DNA from: Pseudomonas ekonensis
Lineage (GTDB): Bacteria; Pseudomonadota; Gammaproteobacteria; Pseudomonadales; Pseudomonadaceae
Direction: 5' to 3'
Length of the DNA stretch: 64,000 nucleotides
Assembly: GCF_019145435.1 (NCBI RefSeq)
Contig: NZ_JAHSTS010000001.1
Coordinates: 443,501-507,500, forward strand
Each line of letters opens with the position of its first letter. Position 1 is the stretch's first letter. This document shows, in pieces, positions 14,325 through 27,193 of this stretch. The notes under the pieces are model-generated. The model searched no databases and had not been told where the DNA came from. It worked only from the letters and a program-made list of their open reading frames with translations. Both the position numbers and the translations under genes were made by a program.

Positions 14325-15538
14325 GCCTGAAAGGGATCATCAAGCCGTACCCGTCGCCGATCATCACCGGACGCGGCATCGACCTCGACTTCCCGATGCT
14401 CGCCGGCTGCCTGGCGCTGCTGGGGCTCGGGCTGATCATGATCGCCTCGGCGTCGACCGAAGTGGCGGCGGCCCAGTCGGGCAGCGCCCTCTATTACATG
14501 ATCCGCCACCTGATCTACATCGTGCTGGGGCTGGGCGCGTGCGTCGTGACCATGATGATCCCGATCGCCACCTGGCAACGCATGGGCTGGATGATGCTGA
14601 TCGGCGCCTTCGGCCTGCTGGTGATGGTGATCGTCCCCGGCATCGGCCGCGAAGTGAACGGTTCGATGCGCTGGATCGGCTTCAGCTTCTTCAACGTGCA
14701 GCCCTCCGAGATCGCCAAGGTGTTCGTGGTGATCTACCTCGCCGGCTACCTGGTGCGCCGGCAGAAGGAAGTGCGCGAAAGCTGGATGGGCTTCTTCAAG
14801 CCGTTCATCGTGCTGCTGCCGATGGCCGGCCTGCTGCTGATGGAGCCGGACTTCGGCGCCACCGTCGTGATGATGGGCGCGGCCGCGGCGATGCTGTTCC
14901 TGGGCGGCGTCGGCCTGTTCCGGTTCTCCCTGATGGTGGTGCTGGCGGTCGCGGCGGTGGTGCTGCTGATCCAGATGCAGCCGTACCGGATGGCGCGTCT
15001 GACCAACTTCGCCGACCCGTGGGCCGACCAGTTCGGCGCCGGCTACCAGCTGTCCCAGGCGCTGATCGCGTTCGGCCGCGGCGAGTGGCTGGGCGTCGGC
15101 CTGGGCAACAGCGTGCAGAAGCAGTTCTACCTGCCGGAAGCCCACACCGACTTCGTGTTCTCGGTGCTGGCCGAGGAGCTGGGGGCCGTGGGTTCGCTGT
15201 GCACCGTGGCGCTGTTCGTGTTCGTCTGCATCCGGGGCATGTACATCGGCCTGTGGGCCGAGAAGGCCAAACAGTTTTTTGCCGCCTATGTCGCTTACGG
15301 GCTGTCGTTCCTGTGGATAGGCCAGTTCCTGATCAACATCGGCGTGAACGTCGGCCTGCTGCCGACCAAGGGCCTGACCTTGCCGTTCCTCAGTTACGGC
15401 GGCAGCTCCCTGGTGATCTGCTGTGCCTGTCTCGGCCTGCTGCTGCGGATCGAGTGGGAGAGCCGTACGCACCTGGGCAGCGAAGAGATGGAATTCCATG
15501 AGAGCGACTTCGCCGAGGAGCCGAACCATGGGCGCTAA
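14321..15538 (+). CDS. ftsW: Septal peptidoglycan glycosyltransferase FtsW (SEDS)
   Basis: 405-aa polytopic SEDS protein that polymerises lipid II at the septum together with FtsI. Starts MSLKGIIKPYPSPIITGRG; the ATG overlaps the murD stop. About ten membrane helices, with the SEDS signature RWIGFSFFNVQPSEIAKV and, near the C-terminus, LLPTKGLTLPFLSYGGSSL. The last 11 nt overlap murG. Confidence 0.95.
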   Translation: MSLKGIIKPYPSPIITGRGIDLDFPMLAGCLALLGLGLIMIASASTEVAAAQSGSALYYMIRHLIYIVLGLGACVVTMMIPIATWQRMGWMMLIGAFGLLVMVIVPGIGREVNGSMRWIGFSFFNVQPSEIAKVFVVIYLAGYLVRRQKEVRESWMGFFKPFIVLLPMAGLLLMEPDFGATVVMMGAAAAMLFLGGVGLFRFSLMVVLAVAAVVLLIQMQPYRMARLTNFADPWADQFGAGYQLSQALIAFGRGEWLGVGLGNSVQKQFYLPEAHTDFVFSVLAEELGAVGSLCTVALFVFVCIRGMYIGLWAEKAKQFFAAYVAYGLSFLWIGQFLINIGVNVGLLPTKGLTLPFLSYGGSSLVICCACLGLLLRIEWESRTHLGSEEMEFHESDFAEEPNHGR

Positions 15539-16590
15539 CGTATTGATCATGGCCGGCGGCACCGGCGGCCACGTGTTCCCGGCGCTGGCCTGTGCCCGCG
15601 AGTTCCAGGCGCGCGGCTACACCGTGCACTGGCTCGGCACCCCGCGCGGGATCGAGAACGACCTGGTGCCGGCTGCAGGCCTTGAGCTGCACCGCATCAA
15701 CGCCACCGGCCTGCGGGGCAAGGGCAAGCTGTCGCTGCTCAAGGCGCCGTTCATGCTGCTCAAGTCGGTGCTGCAGGCCCGTGCCGTGATGCGCCGCCTC
15801 AAGCCGGTGTGCGTGGTCGGTTTCGGCGGTTATGTGACCGGCCCCGGCGGCGTCGCCGCGAAGCTGGCCGGCGTGCCGGTGATCGTTCACGAGCAGAACG
15901 CCGTGGCCGGCACCGCCAATCGGATGCTGGTGCCGTTCGCCGCCCGGGTGTGTGAAGCGTTTCCCGACACCTTTACCCTGTCGGACAGCCGCCGCACCAC
16001 CGGCAACCCGGTGCGCAGCGAGCTGTTCCTCGAAACGCCGCGGCAGGCCCTGGCCGGCCGCAAGGCACGTTTGCTGATCCTGGGCGGAAGCCTGGGCGCA
16101 GAACCGTTGAACAAACTGTTGCCTGAAGCCCTGGCGCAAGTCGCTGCCGACCTGCGTCCGGAGGTGTTCCACCAGGCCGGCAAGAACCACGATGAAGTGA
16201 CTGCAGAGCGCTACCGCGCCGCCGGCGTCGACGCGCAGGTGCAGCCGTTCATCAAAGACATGGCCCAGGCCTATGGCTGGGCTGACCTGGTGGTGTGCCG
16301 CGCAGGCGCCCTGACCATCAGTGAACTGGCCGCCGCCGGTCTGCCTTCGATGCTGGTGCCCTTGCCCCACGCCATCGACGATCACCAGACCCGCAACGCC
16401 GATTATTTGGCCCGCGAAGGCGCTGCCTTCCTGATGCCGCAAAGAACGACCGGCGCAGCGGATCTTGCCGCGCGCCTGACAGAGGTCTTGATGCAACCGC
16501 AACGACTCGAACAAATGGCCCAAGCGGCCCGCCGTCTGGCCAAACCCGATGCCACCCGTAGCGTGGTCGACACCTGCCTGGAGGTGGCCC

Positions 16591-16598
<8 letters not shown>
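15528..16598 (+). CDS. murG: Lipid II synthase MurG (UDP-GlcNAc transferase)
   Basis: 356-aa peripheral membrane GT-B glycosyltransferase that adds GlcNAc to lipid I. Starts [20 protein letters not shown] at an ATG inside the end of ftsW; the glycine-rich GGTGGHVFP loop is family-specific. Further motifs are [30 protein letters not shown], the UDP-GlcNAc-binding [12 protein letters not shown], and [22 protein letters not shown]. Overlaps murC by 8 nt. Confidence 0.96.
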
Positions 16599-19010
<2,412 letters not shown>

Positions 19011-19014
19011 GACC

Positions 19015-19881
19015 ATGCAAGGCGCACAGCTCAGACATCAGCCCTCCGCACCCGGCCGCAAGCCGGTGCCGCGGGGCGCCAGCCGTATGGTGGCCAAAGA
19101 GCCGATGTCCGCGCGCCTGCCCAAAGCCAATTTCGGCTTCCTCAAAGGGCTGTTCTGGCCGGTGCTGCTGGTGGCCCTGGGCTTCGGCACCTACGAAGGC
19201 GCGCAGCGGCTGCTGCCGTACGCCGACCGGCCGATCACCAAGATCGCGGTGCAGGGCGACCTGAGCTACATCAGCCAGCAGGCGGTGCAGCAGCGCATCG
19301 CCCCGTACGTGGCGTCGAGCTTCTTCACCATCGACCTGGCCAGCATGCGCACGGAACTGGAGCAAATGCCGTGGATCGCCCACGCCGAAGTGCGTCGGGT
19401 GTGGCCGGACCAGGTGGTGATCCGCCTCGAAGAGCAGCTGCCGGTGGCCCGTTGGGGCGACGAGTCGCTGCTCAACAACCAGGGCCAGGCGTTCACGCCC
19501 AAGGAACTGGCGAACTACGAACACCTGCCGCAGCTGTTCGGCCCCCAGCGGGCCCAGCAGCAAGTGATGCAGCAGTATCAGGTGCTGAGCCAGATGCTCA
19601 GGCCGTTGGGCTTCTCGATCGCGCGCCTGGAACTGCGCGAGCGGGGCAGCTGGTTCCTGACCACCGGTGCCGGTAGTTCCGGCCCCGGCATCGAGTTGTT
19701 GCTGGGACGCGGCAACCTGGTGGAAAAGATGCGCCGCTTCATTGCCATCTACGACAAGACGCTCAAAGAACAGATTACGAACATTGCGCGCATCGATCTG
19801 CGCTACGCCAACGGCCTGGCCGTTGGCTGGCGGGAACCTGTAGCGCCGCCGGCAGCCCAACCCGCTGTCGCAAAGAATTAA
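19015..19881 (+). CDS. ftsQ: Cell division protein FtsQ
   Basis: 288-aa bitopic protein. A basic cytoplasmic tail is followed by one membrane helix ([21 protein letters not shown], about 45-65). The periplasmic POTRA domain starts around [20 protein letters not shown], and [21 protein letters not shown] is typical FtsQ/DivIB. FtsQ anchors FtsL-FtsB in the divisome. The ATG at 19015 follows an AGG-rich ribosome site at the end of ddl; upstream in-frame starts lie inside ddl. Confidence 0.94.
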   Translation: MQGAQLRHQPSAPGRKPVPRGASRMVAKEPMSARLPKANFGFLKGLFWPVLLVALGFGTYEGAQRLLPYADRPITKIAVQGDLSYISQQAVQQRIAPYVASSFFTIDLASMRTELEQMPWIAHAEVRRVWPDQVVIRLEEQLPVARWGDESLLNNQGQAFTPKELANYEHLPQLFGPQRAQQQVMQQYQVLSQMLRPLGFSIARLELRERGSWFLTTGAGSSGPGIELLLGRGNLVEKMRRFIAIYDKTLKEQITNIARIDLRYANGLAVGWREPVAPPAAQPAVAKN

Positions 19882-19896
19882 GAAGAGGCAGGACCC

Positions 19897-21156
19897 ATGG
19901 CAAACGTGCAAAGCGGCAAAATGATCGTCGGTCTGGATATCGGCACCTCCAAGGTGGTGGCGCTGGTAGGCGAGGTCGCTGACGACGGCACGCTCGATAT
20001 CGTCGGGATCGGCACCCATCCGTCCCGCGGCCTGAAGAAAGGCGTGGTGGTGAACATCGAATCCACCGTGCAGTCGATCCAGCGCGCCATCGAAGAGGCG
20101 CAGCTGATGGCCGGCTGCCGGATCCACTCGGCGTTCGTCGGCGTGGCCGGCAACCACATCCGCAGCCTGAACTCCCACGGCATCGTGGCGATCCGCGACC
20201 GCGAAGTCAGCTCCGCGGACCTTGAGCGCGTGCTCGACGCCGCCCAGGCCGTGGCGATCCCGGCCGACCAGCGGGTGCTGCACACCCTGCCGCAGGACTA
20301 CGTGATCGACAACCAGGAAGGCGTGCGCGAGCCGCTGGGCATGTCCGGCGTGCGCCTGGAGGCCAAGGTCCACGTGGTCACCTGCGCCGTCAACGCCGCG
20401 CAGAACATCGAGAAGTGCGTGCGCCGCTGTGGCCTGGAAATCGACGACATCATCCTTGAGCAACTGGCCTCGGCCTACTCGGTGCTCACCGACGACGAAA
20501 AGGAACTGGGCGTGTGCCTGGTGGACATCGGCGGCGGCACCACCGACATCGCGATCTTCACCGAAGGCGCCATCCGCCACACGGCGGTGATCCCGATCGC
20601 CGGCGACCAGGTGACCAACGACATTGCCATGGCGTTGCGCACCCCGACCCAGTACGCCGAAGAGATCAAGATCCGCTACGCCTGCGCCCTGGCCAAGCTG
20701 GCCGGCGCCGGCGAGACCATCAAGGTGCCGAGCGTCGGCGACCGTCCGCCGCGCGAGCTGTCGCGCCAGGCCCTGGCCGAAGTGGTCGAGCCGCGCTACG
20801 ACGAGCTGTTCACCCTGATCCAGGCCGAGCTGCGCCGCAGCGGCTACGAAGACCTGATCCCGGCGGGCATCGTCCTGACCGGCGGCACCTCGAAGATGGA
20901 AGGCGCCACCGAGCTGGCCGAGGAAATCTTCCACATGCCGGTGCGCCTGGGCGTGCCGCACGGCGTCAAGGGCCTCGACGACGTGGTGCGCAACCCGATC
21001 TATTCGACCGGCGTGGGCCTGCTGATGTACGGCCTGCAGAAGCAGTCCGACGGGATCTCGTTCTCGGGCATCGGCAGCCGCGACAGCTACAGCAACGACG
21101 AGCCGCAGGCGCCGTTGCTCGACCGACTGAAGAAGTGGGTCCAAGGCAACTTTTAA
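19897..21156 (+). CDS. ftsA: Cell division protein FtsA
   Basis: 419-aa actin-like ATPase that tethers FtsZ to the membrane and recruits the divisome. Phosphate 1 motif IVGLDIGTSKVVALVGE, phosphate 2 VCLVDIGGGTTDIAIFTEG, adenosine motif GIVLTGGTSKMEGATELAE. The 1C SHS2 domain is between about residues 85 and 160. The C-terminal amphipathic membrane-targeting helix is LDRLKKWVQGNF. A 104-nt gap with a strong hairpin separates it from ftsZ. Confidence 0.96.
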   Translation: MANVQSGKMIVGLDIGTSKVVALVGEVADDGTLDIVGIGTHPSRGLKKGVVVNIESTVQSIQRAIEEAQLMAGCRIHSAFVGVAGNHIRSLNSHGIVAIRDREVSSADLERVLDAAQAVAIPADQRVLHTLPQDYVIDNQEGVREPLGMSGVRLEAKVHVVTCAVNAAQNIEKCVRRCGLEIDDIILEQLASAYSVLTDDEKELGVCLVDIGGGTTDIAIFTEGAIRHTAVIPIAGDQVTNDIAMALRTPTQYAEEIKIRYACALAKLAGAGETIKVPSVGDRPPRELSRQALAEVVEPRYDELFTLIQAELRRSGYEDLIPAGIVLTGGTSKMEGATELAEEIFHMPVRLGVPHGVKGLDDVVRNPIYSTGVGLLMYGLQKQSDGISFSGIGSRDSYSNDEPQAPLLDRLKKWVQGNF

Positions 21157-21161
21157 AGGCA

Positions 21162-21184
21162 GCTCGAAGCGTCACGCTTCGAGC
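21162..21184 (+). promoter_or_regulatory. Hairpin between ftsA and ftsZ
   Basis: Perfect 10-bp inverted repeat gctcgaagcg / cgcttcgagc around a 3-nt loop (TCA), 5 nt after the ftsA stop. No T run follows, so it is not a standard terminator. It could pause or attenuate transcription, or stabilise a processed ftsZ transcript. Its function is inferred. Confidence 0.5.
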
Positions 21185-21260
21185 CGCAGGCAGTAGCAGT
21201 AGATGCACCGCAACAAAAAAGCAGTAGGCGAAAAAACTAGAGAATGTAAGGAGAGGGAAA

Positions 21261-22460
21261 ATGTTCGAACTCGTAGACAACATCCCCGCAAGCCCGGTGA
21301 TCAAGGTTATCGGTGTGGGCGGTGGCGGCGGCAACGCCGTCAATCACATGGTCAAGAGCAACATCGAAGGCGTCGAGTTCATCTGCGCCAACACCGATGC
21401 CCAGGCCCTGAAGAACATCGGTGCACGCACCATCCTGCAACTGGGCACCGGCGTGACCAAGGGCCTGGGTGCGGGCGCCAACCCGGAAGTCGGCCGTCAG
21501 GCCGCGCTGGAAGACCGCGAGCGCATCGCTGAAGTCCTGGCCGGCACCAACATGGTGTTCATCACCACCGGCATGGGCGGCGGCACCGGTACCGGTGCGG
21601 CGCCGATCATCGCCGAAGTGGCCAAGGAAATGGGCATCCTGACCGTTGCGGTCGTGACCCGTCCGTTCCCGTTCGAAGGCCGCAAGCGCATGCAGATCGC
21701 CGACGAAGGCATCCGCATGCTGTCCGAAAGCGTCGACTCGCTGATCACCATCCCGAACGAGAAGCTGCTGACCATCCTGGGCAAGGACGCCAGCCTGCTG
21801 TCCGCCTTCGCCAAGGCCGACGACGTGCTGGCCGGCGCCGTGCGCGGCATCTCCGACATCATCAAGCGTCCGGGCATGATCAACGTCGACTTCGCCGACG
21901 TGCGCACCGTGATGAGCGAAATGGGCATGGCGATGATGGGCACCGGCTGCGCCAGCGGTCCGAACCGTGCTCGCGAAGCCACCGAAGCGGCCATCCGCAA
22001 CCCGCTGCTCGAAGACGTGAACCTGCAGGGCGCACGCGGCATCCTGGTGAACATCACCGCAGGCCCCGACCTGTCCCTGGGCGAGTACTCCGACGTGGGT
22101 TCGATCATCGAAGCCTTCGCGTCCGAGCACGCGATGGTCAAGGTCGGCACCGTGATCGATCCGGACATGCGCGACGAGCTGCACGTGACTGTGGTCGCCA
22201 CCGGTCTGGGCGCCAAGATCGAGAAGCCTGTGAAGGTCATCGACAACACCGTCCACACCACCATGGCCGCCGCCCCGGTGCAGCCGCAGCAGGCCCCTGC
22301 ACGTCAGGAGCAGCCAGCGGTGAACTACCGTGACCTGGACCGTCCGACCGTCATGCGCAACCAGGCCCAGGCCGGTGCTGCGACTGCCGCGAAGATGAAT
22401 CCGCAAGATGACCTGGACTACCTGGACATCCCGGCTTTCCTGCGTCGTCAGGCCGATTGA
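21261..22460 (+). CDS. ftsZ: Cell division GTPase FtsZ
   Basis: 399-aa tubulin homologue that forms the Z ring. GTP-binding loop IKVIGVGGGGGNAVNHM, tubulin signature GGGTGTGAAPII, and the T7 catalytic loop NVDFADVRTVM. A linker of about 60 residues (Q, A, P-rich) leads to the C-terminal peptide DYLDIPAFLRRQAD, which binds FtsA and ZipA. A good ribosome site (AAGGAGAGG) precedes the ATG. Confidence 0.98.
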   Translation: MFELVDNIPASPVIKVIGVGGGGGNAVNHMVKSNIEGVEFICANTDAQALKNIGARTILQLGTGVTKGLGAGANPEVGRQAALEDRERIAEVLAGTNMVFITTGMGGGTGTGAAPIIAEVAKEMGILTVAVVTRPFPFEGRKRMQIADEGIRMLSESVDSLITIPNEKLLTILGKDASLLSAFAKADDVLAGAVRGISDIIKRPGMINVDFADVRTVMSEMGMAMMGTGCASGPNRAREATEAAIRNPLLEDVNLQGARGILVNITAGPDLSLGEYSDVGSIIEAFASEHAMVKVGTVIDPDMRDELHVTVVATGLGAKIEKPVKVIDNTVHTTMAAAPVQPQQAPARQEQPAVNYRDLDRPTVMRNQAQAGAATAAKMNPQDDLDYLDIPAFLRRQAD

Positions 22461-22536
22461 TGAAATGTATCAGGGGTATTCAGGTGATTGGTGTTCAGCA
22501 AAGGCTCGGTCTGCTATCATCGCCAGCCTTTGTTGA

Positions 22537-23484
<948 letters not shown>

Positions 23485-23508
23485 GTAAAAAACCTCTCTA
23501 GTTTTTTG

Positions 23509-23535
23509 AAGGCCACCTTGGGGTGGCCTTTTTTT
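23509..23535 (+). terminator. Rho-independent terminator after lpxC
   Basis: Stem aaggccacc / ggtggcctt around a short TTGG-type loop, followed by five T. It closes the 18-kb division cluster 25 nt after the lpxC stop. Confidence 0.9.
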
Positions 23536-23566
23536 ATGCCCGGCATTCGCGTGGCTGGCGCAAGCG

Positions 23567-23593
23567 GTGGGAGCCAGCCTGCTGGCGATGGCG
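23567..23593. repeat. Single REP palindrome
   Basis: gtgggagccagcctgctggcga is the Pseudomonas REP core, with the imperfect palindrome gccagc..gctggc. It sits between the convergent ends of lpxC and the diguanylate cyclase gene. Confidence 0.7.
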
Positions 23594-23614
23594 TCGGCAA
23601 CGCCGGTTAAAGGC

Positions 23615-25120
23615 TCAAGCCACCACCACCCGGTTGCGCCCACCTTCCTTGGCCTGATACAGCGCCTTGTCCGCCGTAAACAGCAGTTGCTCAAGGCTTA
23701 AGTCCATTGCCGTCGTCCAGGTGCTGACGCCGATGCTCACGGTCATCGGCGCCTCGTCGCCGTCCATGCGGGGCAACTGCTCCACCGCCGCGCGGATGTG
23801 CTCGGCGATCTGGCGGGCGCCGGCGCTGTCGGTCTCGGCGAGGATCACCGAAAACTCTTCGCCGCCATAGCGGGCCACCAGATCCGCCGGGCGCCGCACG
23901 TTCGCGCTGACCACCCGGGCCAGCTCCTGCAACGCACGGTCTCCGGCCTGGTGCCCGTGGCGGTCGTTGAAGGCCTTGAAGCGGTCGGCGTCGATCATCA
24001 GCACCGACAGCGGCTTGCCCGAGCGCTGTGCGCGGAACCACTCGTGGCGCAGCGACTGGTCGAGCAGGCGCCGGTTGGCCACGCCGGTGAGGGCATCGGT
24101 GGCCGCCAGCTGCGCCAGCTCCCGTTCGGCCTGATGGCGCAGGCGCAGTTCCCGGGCCAGCAGCCAGGTCAGCCACAGCAGGCCGGCGCAGAGCACGCCG
24201 GTGGCGCCGCTGATCAGGATCGCCGTGCGTTGCCAGGCACCGAACACCGCATCGCTGGACAGGGCGACGATCACCGTCAGCGGCAGGTTGCCGACCCGGG
24301 AATAGGTGTACAGCCGCTGCCGCCGGTCCATGCTGGAAATGCTGTTGAAGCTGCCGTTGCCGCCGCTGTCGCCGAGGATCCGGATCACGTTGGGCCGGTT
24401 GGCGAAGCTCTTGCCGATGGAGTCGCTTTGCAGGTAAGGCTTCTGCGCCAGCAGCAGGCCGTCGCTGCTGATGATGTTCAGGGTGCTGTCGACGCCGATG
24501 TCGAGGCTGTTGAACAGCTGGTCGAAGTAATCGAGCTTCATCGACGCCACCGCCACGCCGATGAATTCGCCGGTGTCCGAGGACATGCGCCGGCTGAAGC
24601 TGATCCGCCATTGGTCGGCCTCCTCGCAGTCGCAGCGGGTCTTGAACGGACGGCTGATGAACAGGCCCGCGTCGCGGTTGAAGGCATGGGCCAGGAAGTA
24701 GTCGCGGTCGGCGAAGTTACCCGGTTTCGGCTCGACCCGGGAGGAGTCGGCCACCACCTCGCCGTGCTTGTCGAGCAGCAGGATGTCGCCCTTGAAGCGC
24801 GCAGCGGTGGAGCGGTCGAACAGCGCCATGTGGCGGATCTGCGGCGACACGTGCTTGAGGTCCTCGCGCTGGGCCGCGGCGATCAGGCCTTGCAGGGTCA
24901 GGTCGTACAGCTCGACGGTGCGCAGCACATCGGCGTCGATCAGTTGGGCGATGGTGGTGGCGCTGCGGGTGGCCGATTCCTGGGCGTTGGCGTGCTCGCG
25001 GATCAGCAGGAAGGTGACGATGCACACGATCGCGACGACGGTCAGCAGGCTGCCGAGAATCAGCAGCGGCACGGAACGTCCGGTCTTGCCCGAAGCAGGT
25101 GGGGTGCGGCTTGCGATCAT
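23615..25120 (-). CDS. Membrane diguanylate cyclase with periplasmic sensor domain
   Basis: 501-aa protein starting MIASRTPPASGKTGRSVPLL; a longer upstream frame runs into the neighbouring REPIN and was not used. A membrane helix (about 18-40) precedes a periplasmic dCACHE-like domain (about 45-290, with DRDYFLAHAFNRDAGLFISRP), then a second helix (ILISGATGVLCAGLLWLTWLL). The GGDEF domain carries GGEEF at about 419-423. RPAD five residues before it is an intact RxxD inhibitory site. It should therefore be an active c-di-GMP synthase with product inhibition, responding to a periplasmic ligand that cannot be named. Confidence 0.9.
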   Translation of the reverse strand: MIASRTPPASGKTGRSVPLLILGSLLTVVAIVCIVTFLLIREHANAQESATRSATTIAQLIDADVLRTVELYDLTLQGLIAAAQREDLKHVSPQIRHMALFDRSTAARFKGDILLLDKHGEVVADSSRVEPKPGNFADRDYFLAHAFNRDAGLFISRPFKTRCDCEEADQWRISFSRRMSSDTGEFIGVAVASMKLDYFDQLFNSLDIGVDSTLNIISSDGLLLAQKPYLQSDSIGKSFANRPNVIRILGDSGGNGSFNSISSMDRRQRLYTYSRVGNLPLTVIVALSSDAVFGAWQRTAILISGATGVLCAGLLWLTWLLARELRLRHQAERELAQLAATDALTGVANRRLLDQSLRHEWFRAQRSGKPLSVLMIDADRFKAFNDRHGHQAGDRALQELARVVSANVRRPADLVARYGGEEFSVILAETDSAGARQIAEHIRAAVEQLPRMDGDEAPMTVSIGVSTWTTAMDLSLEQLLFTADKALYQAKEGGRNRVVVA

Positions 25121-25181
25121 GGTGGGCGTTCGGTTGAGAGGCTTGTATAAGCGTAGTTGTTTGCCTGCCGGTACAACGGAT

Positions 25182-25277
25182 CCCTGTGGGAGCGGGCTTG
25201 CCCGCGAAGAGGGCGTGTCAATTGGCGCATCGGTCGCCTGACACACCGCATTCGCGGGCAAGCCCGCTCACACAGGG
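25182..25277. repeat. REPIN: two inverted REP units
   Basis: ccctgtgggagcgggcttgc... at 25182 is mirrored by ...gcaagcccgctcacacaggg ending at 25277. The spacer holds a further inner inverted repeat (gtgtca / tgacac). This is the REP doublet (REPIN) organisation described in the P. fluorescens group, mobilised by RAYT transposases encoded elsewhere. It lies between the start of the cyclase gene and the end of the porin gene. Confidence 0.85.
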
Positions 25278-25335
25278 ATAGATGGCCCGCCTGAACCTTT
25301 GTGATCAGACAGGCCGTTTCACTGTAGCGCCGATC

Positions 25336-26652
25336 TTAGAAGACGTTGATCGGGTAGTCGATGATCACGCGGTATTCATCGGTGTCCGAGTCCAGCGCGC
25401 CGTAGCCGTTGCCGCCGCGGTTGGTCGCCCATTGCAGGCGCACCGCCAGGTCTTTGGCCTGGCCGCTCTGCACCACGTACTTGAGGTCGATGTCGCGTTC
25501 CCGGTGCTTGGCGTTGCGGCCCTCGGCGCTGTACCACGCGGCGTAGCCGGGGCTGTCCGGATCGGTCTTGGTCAGGTCCAGGGTGCCGCGCGAGTAGGAC
25601 ACCGCCGAGGTCAGGCCCGGCAGGCCGACGCCTGCGAAGTCGTAGGCGTACTTGAGCTTCCACGAGCGTTCGTTCGGGCCGTTGAAGTCCGAGTACTGCT
25701 GGGAGTTGTCCAGGTAGATGCTGTCGCCTTGGCTGATGTAGTCGAACGGCGTGTTGCCGTTGACCCGCTGGTAGGCGGCGGTGAGGCTGTGGCTGCCGAT
25801 GCCGACCGTGAAGTGCACGCTCCAGGTGTTGTTGTCGATGTCGCCCAGCAGGGCCTCGCCGGTGTCCTGGGTGTGGTAGTAGTGCAGGCCGGGGTTGAGG
25901 CTGACCTGATCGTTCAGCGCCCAGGTGTAGTCCAGGTCGTAGTAGTACTGGTTCCAGATGTCCTTGAGTTCGGAGGCGTACAGGCTGCTGGTCAGGCCTT
26001 CGACGCCGCTCCAGGCCACGCCGGCCCAGTTCAGGTGACGGCTTTCGTCGCCGTCGGGGAGGCTGCCGTAGGAGGTGCCGATGCGCTTGTGCCCGCTCTG
26101 GTTGTAGGGCTTGGTGAAGCTGGCCTGGCCGCCTTCGATCAGCCAGCCGTCGAAGCTGCGGTTGGTCAGGCTCAGGCCGCGGAACGTCTGGGGCAGCATG
26201 CGGCTCTCGCCGCCGGCGATCACCGGGTTGGTGAGGAACAGGTCGCCGGCCTTGAGCTCGGTGTCGAACGCGCGCATTTTCAGGGTGCCGCCGGCCGTGG
26301 AGAACGAGCCCGGCGCTTTGCCGCTGCCGTCGCTCACCGGCAGGATGCTGGAGTTGTCGGTGCCGCCGCCGCCGTCGAGCTTCAGGCCAAGCATGGCGTG
26401 GGCGTCGACGCCGAAGCCGACGGTGCCCTCGGTGTAGCCGGACTCGAACTTGCCGAGCAAGCCCTGGCCCCACTCGATGTTGTCATCCGCCTGCTGCAGG
26501 CGGTTGCGGTTCATGTAGTAGTTGCGGGCGTTGAGGTTGAGGCTCGAACCTTCGATGAAGCCTGTCTTCTCGGGTTCGGCGGCATGGGCTGCCGGGGCAA
26601 TCGTTGCGGCGACTGCAATGAACAGCGGGGTGAAACGGACTGGGTAACGCAC
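25336..26652 (-). CDS. OprD-family outer-membrane porin
   Basis: 438-aa porin for specific uptake, probably of small carboxylates, amino acids or peptides; the substrate is not readable. The GTG at 26652 gives a clean signal peptide ([23 protein letters not shown]) and has AAGGAGC upstream; a TTG at 26688 would add 12 residues. After the signal, [19 protein letters not shown] is a classic OprD start. [36 protein letters not shown] follows in the same family pattern as two contiguous blocks. The C-terminus IDYPINVF ends in Phe, as needed for barrel assembly. No regulator is adjacent. Confidence 0.9.
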   Translation of the reverse strand: MRYPVRFTPLFIAVAATIAPAAHAAEPEKTGFIEGSSLNLNARNYYMNRNRLQQADDNIEWGQGLLGKFESGYTEGTVGFGVDAHAMLGLKLDGGGGTDNSSILPVSDGSGKAPGSFSTAGGTLKMRAFDTELKAGDLFLTNPVIAGGESRMLPQTFRGLSLTNRSFDGWLIEGGQASFTKPYNQSGHKRIGTSYGSLPDGDESRHLNWAGVAWSGVEGLTSSLYASELKDIWNQYYYDLDYTWALNDQVSLNPGLHYYHTQDTGEALLGDIDNNTWSVHFTVGIGSHSLTAAYQRVNGNTPFDYISQGDSIYLDNSQQYSDFNGPNERSWKLKYAYDFAGVGLPGLTSAVSYSRGTLDLTKTDPDSPGYAAWYSAEGRNAKHRERDIDLKYVVQSGQAKDLAVRLQWATNRGGNGYGALDSDTDEYRVIIDYPINVF

Positions 26653-26751
26653 GTGCGGTAAAGCTCCTTGGGTCAACGTTCCCTTCAATCGCTTGAGGGG
26701 CGGGATGTTTCTAATTGTTAAAGACGATCCGGACGGCCTTCAGACCACAAC

Positions 26752-26780
26752 GAAAAAAGGCCGCTGAAATTCAGCGGCCT
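26752..26780 (-). terminator. Rho-independent terminator (leftward)
   Basis: Read on the minus strand, aggccgctgaa / ttcagcggcc is followed by six T. It ends the small exported-protein gene before the porin gene starts. Confidence 0.85.
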
Positions 26781-26846
26781 GGAAGGACGACGGTTGAACG
26801 GGAAGAGCCAAACAACCGCGTCGAGGGAAATCGGAGGAGGCGCGGC

Positions 26847-27071
26847 TCAGCTGTCTTTCTCAAGCGACGGCTGTGCCTGGGAAGTGGCGGCCTGCGGGGA
26901 CTGCGCGGCGTTCTGGGCCTTGGCCATCATCTCTGCCTGATGCTGCTCGAAGGCCTGGGCGCGGGCGGCGTTGTGCGCCACGAACGACGGGGATTCTTCG
27001 GCCATCGCCAAAGGCGACAGGATCAATGAGGACAAAACGAACGCGCTGGCAATTCCCATACTGTTGGACAT
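26847..27071 (-). CDS. Small exported protein, unknown function
   Basis: 74 aa starting MSNSMGIASAFVLSSLILSPLAMAEE, an N-terminal signal peptide with cleavage expected after AMA. The mature part is about 50 residues, Ala- and Gln-rich (AARAQAFEQHQAEMMAKAQN), likely helical, with no cysteines. The start at 27071 has AAGG 9 nt upstream and is preferred to one 15 codons earlier. It has its own terminator. It lies between the efflux sensor kinase gene and the porin, with no evident operon partner. No function is proposed. Confidence 0.75.
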   Translation of the reverse strand: MSNSMGIASAFVLSSLILSPLAMAEESPSFVAHNAARAQAFEQHQAEMMAKAQNAAQSPQAATSQAQPSLEKDS

Positions 27072-27193
27072 CTCGAAAACCTTCTTGCTTGGCAAGTGCT
27101 GTGTGGTTGCGGGCAAAGATAAGGTCGCCGGCCACCGGGAAACAGCGTGATTTTCATAAATGACTGTTACAGCGCAGGCAAAGATCCCGGGCG

